Source: Jatrophihabitans_A sp035248685
Lineage (GTDB): Bacteria > Actinomycetota > Actinomycetes > Mycobacteriales > Jatrophihabitantaceae
Length of the DNA stretch: 64,000 nucleotides
Assembly (NCBI GenBank): GCA_035248685.1
Contig: DATFHF010000050.1
Span: 11,607-75,606, forward strand
Direction of reading: 5' to 3'
Shown here in pieces: positions 34,123 through 42,533 of this stretch (the first letter of the stretch is position 1; the number at the start of each line of letters is the position of its first letter). The translations under genes were made by a program, and so were the position numbers. The notes below the pieces were generated by a model. That model had not been told where the DNA came from. It ran no database searches and was given only the letters and a program-made list of their open reading frames with translations.

Positions 34123-35325
34123 TCAGCGGTAGGCGCTGATCCCGGTCAGCTGCTGGCCGAGCACCAGGGTATGCACCTCGTGGGTGCCCTCATAGGTGAA
34201 TACCGTCTCCAGGTTCACCGCATGCCGTAGCGGCGAATACTCGGTGGTGATGCCGGAGCCGCCGAGGATGCTGCGGGCCTCCCGGCACACCGCCAGGGCC
34301 GACTGCACATTGGCGAACTTGCCGTAGCTGATCTGGTACGGCTGGATCTGCCCGGCGTCCTTCAGCTCAGCTAACCGGCGGGCCACCAGTTGCATGTTCG
34401 ATACCGCCACCGCCAGTTCGGCGAGCTTGCGCTGGGTGAGCTGGAAGGATGCGATCGGCTTGTCGAACTGCACCCGACTGTCGGCGTAGCGCAATGCGGC
34501 GGCCAACGCGTCCCGAGCGGCACCGACCACGCCGCAGACGATGCCGAACCGGGCCTCGGTCAGGCAGCCCAGCGGGGCACGCAGGCCGGCGGCAACCGGC
34601 AGCTGGGCGGACGCCGGCAGCCGAACCTCGTCCAAGCTCAGCTCGGAAGTGATCGAGGCGCGCAGTGAGATCTTGTGGTGCACATCGCTCGCGGTATAGC
34701 CGGCGGTACCGCGTTCCACCAGGAAGCCCCGGACGCCGTCGTCGGTCTTGGCCCAGACCACCGCCACATCGGCGATCGAGCCGTTGGTGATCCACATCTT
34801 CGAACCGTGCAGGATCCAGTCGGCGTCTTCGCCGGAGCCGTCCCGCCGGGCGTAGGTCCGCATCGAGGCGGGATCCGAACCGGCGTCGGACTCGGTCAGC
34901 CCGAAGCAGCCGATTGCCTCGCCGCGGCTCATCGGCGGCAGCCAGCGCTGCTTCTGCTCCTCGCTGCCGTAAGCGTGAATCGCATACATCGCCAGCGAGC
35001 CCTGCACGCTGACCAGCGAACGCAGGCCGGAGTCGACCGCCTCGATCTCGGTGCAGGCCAGCCCGTACTGGCTGGCGCTTGCACCGGGGCACTCGTAGCC
35101 GTGCAGGTGCATGCCGAGCACGCCGAGCTTGCCGAACTCCAGCGCGAGCTCGCGGGCCGGCAGCGTCCCGTCCTCGAACCACTGCGCGATGTGCGGGCGG
35201 AGCTGTTCGGTGGCAAAACGCCGAATGGTGTCGCGCAGCAGCCGGTCCTCACCGCTGAGCGCATCATCGAGCCCGAGCAGATCCAGGCGGGCCAGGGTGT
35301 CCGAGCCGGCTTGCGAGGTCGTCAT
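34123..35325 (-). CDS. gcdH: Glutaryl-CoA dehydrogenase (acyl-CoA dehydrogenase family)
   Basis: FAD enzyme that oxidises and decarboxylates glutaryl-CoA to crotonyl-CoA in lysine/tryptophan breakdown. The 400 residues match the glutaryl subfamily along their length: GLRSLVSVQGSLAMYAI, CFGLTESDAGSDPASM, MWITNGSIADVAVVWAKT, and the C-terminal TYEGTHEVHTLVLGQQLTGI with the catalytic glutamate E379. The arginine in LRSLVSVQ fits the substrate-carboxylate ligand of this subfamily. ATG at 35325 is used; a GTG three codons upstream is possible. It diverges from a MarR gene. Its product, crotonyl-CoA, is the substrate of Ccr. Confidence 0.88.
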   Translation of the reverse strand: MTTSQAGSDTLARLDLLGLDDALSGEDRLLRDTIRRFATEQLRPHIAQWFEDGTLPARELALEFGKLGVLGMHLHGYECPGASASQYGLACTEIEAVDSGLRSLVSVQGSLAMYAIHAYGSEEQKQRWLPPMSRGEAIGCFGLTESDAGSDPASMRTYARRDGSGEDADWILHGSKMWITNGSIADVAVVWAKTDDGVRGFLVERGTAGYTASDVHHKISLRASITSELSLDEVRLPASAQLPVAAGLRAPLGCLTEARFGIVCGVVGAARDALAAALRYADSRVQFDKPIASFQLTQRKLAELAVAVSNMQLVARRLAELKDAGQIQPYQISYGKFANVQSALAVCREARSILGGSGITTEYSPLRHAVNLETVFTYEGTHEVHTLVLGQQLTGISAYR

Positions 35326-35420
35326 GCCCGTCACGATACGTCCTCGCGCGCCTACCGCCGCCGCCCGTCACGGTCGCGCCGGGTGACCGGCATCGGTGAA
35401 TGGGTCGTTAAGCTGCAATC

Positions 35421-35936
35421 ATGTCGGTGCCGCTGCCCTTCGACCCGATCGAACGGGCTGCCGAGTCCTGGGCCAAGCATTACCCGGAGGCCGGCGAGGG
35501 CGTCTACACCGCGATGCGCGCGGTCACCTCGATCATGCGCGCTCAGCAGATCCTGATCGCCGGCTTGGACGCCGCACTCCGCCCGTTCGGCCTGACCTTC
35601 TCGCGGTACGAGGCGTTGGTGCTGCTCACCTTCTCCTCCACCGGTGCGCTGCCGCTGTCCAAGATCGGCGAGCGGTTACAGGTGCATGCCACCAGCGTGA
35701 CAAACGTCGTCGACCGGCTGGAGACTGCCGGCCTGGTGCAGCGCGAGCCGAACCCGCGGGACGGCCGGGGCACGCTGGCCGTGATCACCGCCGAGGGCCG
35801 CGAGGTGGTCGACCGGGCGACCCGGGAGTTGCACCTGGACCGGTTCGGGCTGGCCGGCGTTGCCGAGGACGACCTGCGCCGGCTGTTCACCATCCTGCGC
35901 CGGCTGCGGGTGGATGCCGGCGACTTCGCCGACTGA
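35421..35936 (+). CDS. MarR-family transcriptional regulator
   Basis: 171-residue winged-helix regulator. It has a helical dimerisation N-terminus, then the winged HTH LPLSKIGERLQVHATSVTNVVDRLETAGLVQREPNPRDGRGTLAVITAEGREVV (about residues 78-130) typical of MarR. It is divergent from glutaryl-CoA dehydrogenase with a 95-bp gap, so it may respond to an acyl-CoA or aromatic acid and control gcdH; no clear palindrome was found in the gap. It ends 6 nt from a convergent peptidase gene. Confidence 0.9.
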   Translation: MSVPLPFDPIERAAESWAKHYPEAGEGVYTAMRAVTSIMRAQQILIAGLDAALRPFGLTFSRYEALVLLTFSSTGALPLSKIGERLQVHATSVTNVVDRLETAGLVQREPNPRDGRGTLAVITAEGREVVDRATRELHLDRFGLAGVAEDDLRRLFTILRRLRVDAGDFAD

Positions 35937-35942
35937 CCGGCG

Positions 35943-36980
35943 TCAGCTAACCGCCGGCTCGTCGATCGAGATCCGCCGCCCGATCGGATCCACCGTCATC
36001 CGGACGCCGAGCGGCAGCAGGCCCATCGGGCAGGAGTGGCCGAAGTCCAGGTTGGCCACGAACGGCAGATCCGGCCGGCCGGCGTCGATCAACTCCTCGC
36101 GGACCGCGGCATAGAGCAGCAGCGTCTCGCGCAGGCTGCGGTCCTCCGGCCGGGAGAACAGCAGCGCGGCGATCCGCTCGGTGATGCCGGCAGCGGTAAA
36201 GCCGCGCAGCCAGTCGGCGATCTGGCTGACCGGCGGCCGCTCCTCCGACACCTCCAGGTGCAGCACGGCTCCCTCGAACGCCTCCAGCGGCGGGAAGATC
36301 GAGGTGCCCAGGGCCATCGCCAGGATCTCCAGGCAGCCGCCGATGATCGGCCCGGTCACCGGCCGCTCGCCCTGCAGCCACAGCCAGCCGTAGTTCGGCA
36401 CCCAGCGCCGGCGCTGATCCTGCAACCCGGGGTCACGCCAATCCAGCCGCTCCTCGGTCCAGTCCGGCGACGGGGCGAGCTCGCCGACCGGCTCTCCTGA
36501 CATCACGGTCCGGCGGAAGGAGTCGACGGTGAACGGGTGCATGCCGCCGTTCTCGGCCGCCGTTGCCAGCAGGCTCATGCCGTAAAACGAGGCAACGCCG
36601 GCTTGCCGGTGCACCAGGTGCTGCACGGTGGTGTCGGAGTAACCGGTGAACACCTTGGGATGCCGGCGGATCAGGTCGAGATCGAGGTGGCGGACCAGCC
36701 GGATCGAGTCGTTGCCGCCGATCGCGGTGATGATACCGGCCACTTCCGGGTTCTCCAGCGCCCAGTGCAGGTCGGCGGCCCGGGCCTCCGGATGGTCGTG
36801 CAGCCAGCCCGGTTCGGCGGTTGCCTGCGGCGCGTCGATCACGGTCAGGCCGAAGGTCTCGGCGAGCTGCCGCTTGCCGGCCGCGTACCGGTGCGGTAGC
36901 AGGTGGGCCAAGCCGGCGGATAGCGACACCACCGCGACGGTGTCGCCAGGTTTCAGGGCGGGCGGCGCGATCAGGTCCAT
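35943..36980 (-). CDS. S66-family LD-carboxypeptidase/MccF-like serine peptidase
   Basis: 345-residue member of peptidase family S66, which includes peptidoglycan-recycling LD-carboxypeptidases and MccF, an enzyme that inactivates microcin C-type peptides. The nucleophile elbow GYSDTT, the GGCLEIL segment and the late GHSCPMGLLPLG with the catalytic His are visible. Length and the GMHPFTVDSF insertion resemble the longer MccF-like branch. No signal peptide is present, so it acts in the cytoplasm. The ATG at 36980 is used; an open frame extends to 37040. It diverges from the aldo/keto reductase. Confidence 0.87.
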   Translation of the reverse strand: MDLIAPPALKPGDTVAVVSLSAGLAHLLPHRYAAGKRQLAETFGLTVIDAPQATAEPGWLHDHPEARAADLHWALENPEVAGIITAIGGNDSIRLVRHLDLDLIRRHPKVFTGYSDTTVQHLVHRQAGVASFYGMSLLATAAENGGMHPFTVDSFRRTVMSGEPVGELAPSPDWTEERLDWRDPGLQDQRRRWVPNYGWLWLQGERPVTGPIIGGCLEILAMALGTSIFPPLEAFEGAVLHLEVSEERPPVSQIADWLRGFTAAGITERIAALLFSRPEDRSLRETLLLYAAVREELIDAGRPDLPFVANLDFGHSCPMGLLPLGVRMTVDPIGRRISIDEPAVS

Positions 36981-37058
36981 GCCCTGATCCTGCCCGGCGG
37001 CGCAACACGATTCCGCTGCGGAGTAGACATGTAAGTACACCGTCTTGAAGGAGTCTTT

Positions 37059-37925
37059 GTGTCCGAGAGCACGCTCAACGCCGCCGCGTCCGGCACCTTC
37101 GAGATCGGCGGACGGACCGTCAACCGGCTCGGCTTCGGCGCTATGCGGATAACCGGCCCGGGAGCCTGGGGCGAGCCGGCCGATCGGGCGGAGGCGATCG
37201 CGGTGCTACGCCGGGCGGTCGAGCTGGAGGTGAACTTCATCGACACCGCCGACTCCTACGGTCCGGGCACCAGCGAGGAGATCATCGCCGAGGCGCTGCA
37301 CCCCTACCCGGAGGAGCTGCTGATCGCCACCAAGGTGGGGTTCGTCAGGACCGGGCCGGACGAGTGGTACCCGGTGGGCCGGCCGGCCTACCTGCGCCAA
37401 CAGGCCGAGCTGTCGCTGCGCCGGCTCAAGCAAGACCGGTTGGATTTGCTCCAGCTGCACCGGATCGACCCCGAGGTACCGCTGGCCGACCAGGTCGGTG
37501 AGCTGAAGGCATTGCAGGACGAAGGCAAGGTCGCCGCGATCGGGTTGTCCGAGGTGGGCGTGGACCAGCTGCGGGCCGCCGCCGAGATCGTCGAGATCGC
37601 CACCGTGCAGAACCTGTACAACCTGACCAACCGAAAGTCCGAGGCGGTGCTGGGCTACGCCGAGGACCAGGGCATCGGGTTCATCCCGTGGTTCCCGATC
37701 GCCGCCGGCGAGCTGGCCCGGTCGGGTGGTCCGGTGGATCAGGTGGCCAAGGCGACCGGTGCCACGCCCAGCCAGGTGGCACTGGCTTGGCTGCTGGCGA
37801 AGTCGCCGGTGATGTTGCCGATTCCGGGCACTTCGAAGGTGGCGCACCTGACCGAGAACGTGGCGGCGGCCGGCGTCCGGTTGACCGAGGAGCAGGTACA
37901 GGAACTGTCCGTCGCGGCCGGCTGA
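37059..37925 (+). CDS. Aldo/keto reductase
   Basis: NADPH-dependent reductase, 288-residue TIM barrel. The catalytic tetrad is visible: Asp and Tyr in FIDTADSYG, Lys in LLIATKVG, His in LLQLHRID. The C-terminal region PIPGTSKVAHLTENV carries the cofactor phosphate site. A strong aaggag ribosome site precedes the GTG at 37059. Substrate unknown; neighbours do not give a pathway. Confidence 0.92.
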   Translation: MSESTLNAAASGTFEIGGRTVNRLGFGAMRITGPGAWGEPADRAEAIAVLRRAVELEVNFIDTADSYGPGTSEEIIAEALHPYPEELLIATKVGFVRTGPDEWYPVGRPAYLRQQAELSLRRLKQDRLDLLQLHRIDPEVPLADQVGELKALQDEGKVAAIGLSEVGVDQLRAAAEIVEIATVQNLYNLTNRKSEAVLGYAEDQGIGFIPWFPIAAGELARSGGPVDQVAKATGATPSQVALAWLLAKSPVMLPIPGTSKVAHLTENVAAAGVRLTEEQVQELSVAAG

Positions 37926-37964
37926 GTCGGGGCGTTGTGGTGGGCCATCGGCTGACCTGGAAAA

Positions 37965-38936
37965 ATGGCGATCATGCGTCCTGGTGGATCACGTTCTCGC
38001 ACCCCCGCTCCCTCGCCTGCGGCGATCGCCGCCATGTCCGGCGCCGTCGACCTGGCGGCGGTCAAGGCCCGCTCGGAGGCGGCGGCCCGCGCTGCCTCGG
38101 CGCCGGCGGCCGGCCAGTACGTGGTCAACGCCACCGAGGCGAACTTCCAGACCGAGGTGCTCGACCGGTCGTTTCAGGTGCCGGTGCTGTTGGATCTGTG
38201 GGCGGACTGGTGCGAGCCGTGCAAGACGCTGTCGCCGATCTTGGAGCGGCTGGCCGCCGAGGGTGCCGGCAGCTGGATCCTGGCCAAGGTGGACGTCGAG
38301 GCCAACCAGCGAATCCCGCAGATGCTTCAGGTGCAGAGCATCCCCACCGTGTTCGCGGTGATCGGCGGACAGCTGGTGCCGGGCTTTCAGGGGGCGCTGC
38401 CGGAGGCGCAGGTGCGCGAGTTCATCCGGGCGCTGTTGCACGCCGCGGAGCAGGCCAACCTGACCGGTCAGGCGGGGGCAGCGGCGGCGGCGAACGGGAA
38501 GCCGGCCGGGCCACCGGCGCCGCCCGAGGACGAGCGGTTCACACTGGCCGAGGCCGCGCTGGAGGCCGGTGACTTCGACCTGGCCGCCGAGCGCTACAAC
38601 GCCATCCTGTCGGCCGAACCGGCTAACGCCGACGCGCAGCTGGCGCTGCTTCAGGTTGGCCTGCTCAAGCGACTGTCCCGGCTGCCGGCCGACGCGGTGG
38701 CCCGGGCGGCGACCGCGCCGGACGACGTGCCGGCCCAGCTCGCGGCCGCCGACGCCGAGATCGCGGCGAACCAGGTGGAGGCGGCCTTCGCCAGGCTGAT
38801 CGACCTGGTCCGGCGGCTACGCGGGGACGACCGGACCCCGGTGCGGGATCGGCTGGTGGAGTACTTCGACCTGCTCGGCCCGGACGATCCGCGAGTGATC
38901 CCGGCTCGCCGCAACCTGGCCAATGCCCTGTTCTGA
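37965..38936 (+). CDS. Thioredoxin-domain protein with TPR-like tail (CnoX/YbbN type)
   Basis: 323-residue cytoplasmic protein. Residues about 52-160 form a thioredoxin fold with the active site WCEPCK; residues 180-323 are helical repeats (FTLAEAALEAGDFDLAAERYNAILSAEPANADAQLALLQVGLLKRL) as in CnoX/YbbN co-chaperones, which protect proteins from oxidative aggregation. Unlike E. coli YbbN the CxxC pair is intact, so redox activity is likely. In mycobacteria the homologous gene lies between the thiolase and glgB, as here. ATG at 37965; a second ATG three codons later. Confidence 0.9.
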   Translation: MAIMRPGGSRSRTPAPSPAAIAAMSGAVDLAAVKARSEAAARAASAPAAGQYVVNATEANFQTEVLDRSFQVPVLLDLWADWCEPCKTLSPILERLAAEGAGSWILAKVDVEANQRIPQMLQVQSIPTVFAVIGGQLVPGFQGALPEAQVREFIRALLHAAEQANLTGQAGAAAAANGKPAGPPAPPEDERFTLAEAALEAGDFDLAAERYNAILSAEPANADAQLALLQVGLLKRLSRLPADAVARAATAPDDVPAQLAAADAEIAANQVEAAFARLIDLVRRLRGDDRTPVRDRLVEYFDLLGPDDPRVIPARRNLANALF

Positions 38937-38972
38937 GGCGCTCGCAGGCGGCCGACCCTGGCACCGTCCGCT

Positions 38973-39020
38973 ATGTGTCCCCAGTTTTATGGGGTATGGC
39001 GCACAAATCCGGGGACACAT
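38973..39020. repeat. Inverted repeat between convergent genes
   Basis: Arms atgtgtcccc (38973-38982) and ggggacacat (39011-39020) flank an AT-richer loop that itself holds a small cccc/gggg stem (38979-38994). It fills the 114-bp space between the ends of the thioredoxin-TPR and pirin genes. The position suits a bidirectional terminator, although there is no T-run; the unusual base composition of the loop could mean a small mobile palindrome. Confidence 0.65.
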
Positions 39021-39050
39021 GGGCCGGCGGGACGGTGGGCGTTAAGCCGC

Positions 39051-40046
39051 TCAGTTCTCCAGTGGGCTGCGCTGGCCGCGCGGGACGTGCGGCATGATCG
39101 CGTCCGGCGGTATCACGCCGAGCCGGCCGGACTGGTAGTCCACCAGGGCCTGCTGTAGCTCGTCCCGGGTGTTCATCACGAACGGGCCGTAGTGCACCAT
39201 CGGCTCCCGGATCGGCTCACCGCCGAGCAGGATGACCTCCAGTGCGGCGGTCCGGCTGTCCTGCCGGGCGTCCGCCGCGATGGTCAACCGGTCGCCGGAG
39301 CCGAACACCGCGAGCTGACCGGCGTGGATCGGCTGGGCGTCCGGGCCGACGGTGCCGGAACCGGCCATCACGTAGGCCAGTGCGTTGTAGCTCGGCTGCC
39401 ACGGCAGCGACAGCTGGGAACCCGGCGCGACCGAAGCATGCAGCAGTGTGATCGGGGTGTGCGTCGAGCCGGGACCGCGATGGCCGTCCACCTCGCCGGC
39501 GATCACCCGCAGCAGCGAGCCGCCATCGGCGCTGGCCAGCAGGGTGATCTGGCCGGACTCGATGCCCTGGTAGCGCGGCTTGAGGAACTTGTCCTTGGCC
39601 GGCAGGTTCACCCATAGCTGGAAGCCGTGGAATAGTCCGCCTTGTTCGACCAGTTGCTCCGGCGGCGTCTCGATGTGCAGCAGGCCGGCGCCGGCGGTCA
39701 TCCACTGGGTGGCGCCCTCGGTGATGACACCACCGCCACCGTGGGTGTCCTGGTGGACGAACTGGCCCTCGATCAGGTAGGTGACGGTTTCGAAGCCCCG
39801 ATGCGGGTGCCAGTTGGTGCCCTTGGGCTCACCGGCGGCGTAGTCCACCTCGCCCATGTGGTCCATCATGATGAACGGGTCGAGGTACTCGTAGCGAATA
39901 CCGGCCATCGTCCGGCGGACCGGGAAACCCTCGCCCTCGAGGCCGGCCGGCGCGGTTGATACGGCGAGCACCGGACGCTCGGTGTCACCGAGCGCGGCGC
40001 CGGTCACCCGCGGCAGGGTCATCGTGTCGGCTGTAACGGCAGCCAT
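39051..40046 (-). CDS. Pirin family bicupin protein
   Basis: 331-residue bicupin. The first cupin has the metal site NWHPHRGFETVTYLIEG and later LLHIETPP (His and Glu ligands) as in pirins, some of which show quercetinase activity. The second cupin covers residues about 185-290. Bacterial pirins are stress-linked and their substrates are mostly unknown. A gaggagg ribosome site and a palindrome (40066-40079) lie upstream. It is last in line downstream of glgB, with an 83-bp gap. Confidence 0.9.
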   Translation of the reverse strand: MAAVTADTMTLPRVTGAALGDTERPVLAVSTAPAGLEGEGFPVRRTMAGIRYEYLDPFIMMDHMGEVDYAAGEPKGTNWHPHRGFETVTYLIEGQFVHQDTHGGGGVITEGATQWMTAGAGLLHIETPPEQLVEQGGLFHGFQLWVNLPAKDKFLKPRYQGIESGQITLLASADGGSLLRVIAGEVDGHRGPGSTHTPITLLHASVAPGSQLSLPWQPSYNALAYVMAGSGTVGPDAQPIHAGQLAVFGSGDRLTIAADARQDSRTAALEVILLGGEPIREPMVHYGPFVMNTRDELQQALVDYQSGRLGVIPPDAIMPHVPRGQRSPLEN

Positions 40047-40065
40047 GGCTGTTCCTCCTCATGTG

Positions 40066-40079
40066 GTTGCGTTCGCAAC
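40066..40079. promoter_or_regulatory. Palindrome upstream of pirin gene
   Basis: gttgcgttcgcaac, arms gttgcg/cgcaac around two bases, 19 bp before the pirin ATG; flanking tatag lies on the upstream side in the pirin direction. It overlaps the expected promoter, so it is a candidate repressor site. Regulator not identified. Confidence 0.5.
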
Positions 40080-40129
40080 TATAGGCAGAACTGCCAGAAC
40101 GGATCGGCTATTCCCGGCCCTGCGGCAGC

Positions 40130-42502
40130 TCAATCGCCGACGTGCCGGAGCCAGATCGTGCCTAGCGGCGGCACTCGTACGGTCGCCGAACTCGGCTGAC
40201 CGTGCCAGCTGGTATCGGTCGCCGTCACCATGCCCAGGTTGCCCACCCCGGAGCCGCCGTACAGCTCCGCGTCGGTGTTGATGATCTCTTCCCAGCGGCC
40301 GGCCAGCGGCAGCCCGAGCCGGTAGTGCTCGTGCGGCAGCGCCGAGAAGTTAGCCACACAGGCCACCACCGACCCATCGTCGCCCCGGCGCAGGAAGGAC
40401 AGCACGTTGCCGGCGGCGTCGTTCGCGTCGATCCAGTTGAACCCCTGCGGCCTGGTGTCCTGCGACCACAACGCTCGGCTCTGCCGGTAGTGATGGTTGA
40501 GATCGACCACCGTCTGGCGCAGGCCGGCGTGGTCGGCGGCATCCAGCAGCCACCAGTCCAACGACCTGCCCTCGCTCCATTCGGCGCCCTGCCCGAACTC
40601 GCAGCCCTGGAACAGCAGTTGCTTGCCGGGGTGCGCCCACATGTAGGCATACAGCGCGCGCAGGGTGGCCATTTGTCGCCACCGATCGCCAGGCACCTTG
40701 TGCAGCATCGAACCCTTGCCGTGCACCACCTCGTCATGGCTGAACGGCAGCACGAAGTTCTCCGAATAGGCATAGACCATCGAGAACGTCATCTCGTGGT
40801 GGTGGTATTGCCGGTGCACCGGGTCGTGCCGGATGTAGCCGAGGGTGTCGTGCATCCAGCCCATGTTCCACTTGAACCCGAAGCCCAGGCCGCCGAGATG
40901 GGTCGGCCGGGTGACGCCGGGCCACGAGGTGGACTCCTCGGCGATGGTGATTGCCCCCGGCACCCGCTTGTACACGGTGGCGTTCATCTCCTGGAGGAAG
41001 GCGACCGCTTCCAGGTTCTCCCGCCCACCGTGCCGGTTCGGCAGCCACTCACCGGCCTTGCGCGAGTAGTCCAGGTACAGCATGGAGGCCACCGCGTCCA
41101 CCCGCAGGCCGTCGATGTGGTACTCCTCGAACCAGTACAGCGCGTTCGCCACCAGGAAGTTGCGAACCTCCCGCCGGCCGAAATCGAAGACGTAGGTTCC
41201 CCAGTCCGGTTGCTCGCCGCGGCGTGGATCGGCGTGCTCGTACAACGGTGTTCCGTCGAAGCGGGCCAGCGCGAACGCGTCCTTCGGGAAGTGTGCCGGC
41301 ACCCAGTCCATGATCACGCCGATGCCAGCTTGGTGCAGCGCGTCGATCAGGTGCCGGAACTCGTCCGGGTTGCCGAAGCGCGCGGTGGGTGCGAAGTAGG
41401 AGGTCACCTGGTAGCCCCACGAGCCGCCGAACGGATGCTCGGCCACCGGCAGGAACTCGACATGGGTGAAACCGGTGTCCCGGACGTAGTCCACCAGCTG
41501 CTTGGCCAGGTCCCGGTAGTTCAGACCCATCCGCCAGGAACCCAGGTGCACCTCGTAGATCGACATCGGCGCCTCATGCCAGGACGTCCCCGCCCGAGCC
41601 CGCAGCCAATCGGCGTCACCCCAGTCGTAGTCGGAGGTGAACACCACCGACGCGGTGGCCGGCGGTACCTCGGCGGCGAAGGCCATCGGATCGGCCTTCT
41701 CCCGCCACTGCGAGTCGGCGCCGAGGATCTGGAACTTGTACTGGGCGCCGTCCCCCACGCCCGGCACGAACAATTCCCAGACCCCGGACGAACCGAGCGA
41801 GCGCATCGGGAAGGCGGTGCCGGTCCAGAAGTCGAAGTCACCGATCACCCGCACGCCGCGGGCATTCGGCGCCCACACCGCGAACGAGGTGCCGATGGTG
41901 GTGCCCTGCGGCGTGTCGTAGCTGCGCACGTGCGCGCCGAGCACGTCCCAGAGCTGTTCGTGCCGGCCTTCGCCGATCAGGTGCAGGTCGAGCTCGCCCA
42001 AGGTCGGCAACCACCGGTACGGGTCGTCGACGATCACGGTGTGCTCGCCGTAGCTGACCTCGAGCCGGTAGTCGGTCGGATCGACCTCGATCACACAGCC
42101 GAACACGCCGTTCGGGTGCAGCCGATCCAGCGGGTACCGGTTGCCACCGATCACCACGCTGACCGCGTCGGCTCCCGGTCGCAGCGCCCGGATGGCGGTA
42201 CGTCCCGGGCCGGCCGGATGCGCGCCCAGCACCGAGTGCGGCTGGGCATGGTCGCCGCCGATCAGGTGGTCGAGCTCGCCCCGGCTGGGGTGCTGGGCCT
42301 CGGTCGTCTCTGCCGGGGTCTTTTCGGGGGGCTGCTTTTCGGCTGCGGCCTTGCTGGGCGTCGTCTTTCCGGGCGTCGTCTTCCCGGTCGTCTTGTTTCC
42401 GGTCTGGTTCTTTCCAGTCGTGTCCATGGGGGTGCCTCCGGTCGCTGGATGCGGGCTGGTCGCCGGCTGCTCGCTGCTCGGGCGGCTGCGTCCCTCGGTC
42501 AT
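40130..42502 (-). CDS. glgB: 1,4-alpha-glucan branching enzyme
   Basis: Adds alpha-1,6 branches to alpha-glucan. The 790 residues comprise a roughly 70-residue low-complexity N-terminus rich in Lys, Thr, Pro and Gly (repeats of KTTPGK type), the N1 module, a CBM48 domain, and the GH13 barrel with nucleophile DGLRVDAVAS, acid IAEEST and SHDEVVHGKGS. The first 70 residues exceed the family norm; an ATG at 42427 would remove 25 of them. It is the last gene of the glgX-treYZS-mak-glgB operon, 27 nt after mak, with a repeated element between. Confidence 0.95.
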   Translation of the reverse strand: MTEGRSRPSSEQPATSPHPATGGTPMDTTGKNQTGNKTTGKTTPGKTTPSKAAAEKQPPEKTPAETTEAQHPSRGELDHLIGGDHAQPHSVLGAHPAGPGRTAIRALRPGADAVSVVIGGNRYPLDRLHPNGVFGCVIEVDPTDYRLEVSYGEHTVIVDDPYRWLPTLGELDLHLIGEGRHEQLWDVLGAHVRSYDTPQGTTIGTSFAVWAPNARGVRVIGDFDFWTGTAFPMRSLGSSGVWELFVPGVGDGAQYKFQILGADSQWREKADPMAFAAEVPPATASVVFTSDYDWGDADWLRARAGTSWHEAPMSIYEVHLGSWRMGLNYRDLAKQLVDYVRDTGFTHVEFLPVAEHPFGGSWGYQVTSYFAPTARFGNPDEFRHLIDALHQAGIGVIMDWVPAHFPKDAFALARFDGTPLYEHADPRRGEQPDWGTYVFDFGRREVRNFLVANALYWFEEYHIDGLRVDAVASMLYLDYSRKAGEWLPNRHGGRENLEAVAFLQEMNATVYKRVPGAITIAEESTSWPGVTRPTHLGGLGFGFKWNMGWMHDTLGYIRHDPVHRQYHHHEMTFSMVYAYSENFVLPFSHDEVVHGKGSMLHKVPGDRWRQMATLRALYAYMWAHPGKQLLFQGCEFGQGAEWSEGRSLDWWLLDAADHAGLRQTVVDLNHHYRQSRALWSQDTRPQGFNWIDANDAAGNVLSFLRRGDDGSVVACVANFSALPHEHYRLGLPLAGRWEEIINTDAELYGGSGVGNLGMVTATDTSWHGQPSSATVRVPPLGTIWLRHVGD

Positions 42503-42503
42503 A

Positions 42504-42533
42504 TGCTTATCTGCCCTTCGCGCGAGCGCTCAT
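42504..42533 (-). repeat. SDERSREE-type element, copy 2 (mak-glgB junction)
   Basis: Core atgagcgctcgcgcgaag at 42533-42516 on the minus strand. Its first ATG overlaps the mak stop as ATGA and opens an 8-codon ORF (MSARAKGR) ending 4 nt before the glgB ATG. In the DERSRE-type frame the reading HERSREGQISI ends in a TGA that overlaps the glgB ATG (ATGA). The gaaggg at its end is the likely ribosome site of glgB. Confidence 0.7.
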
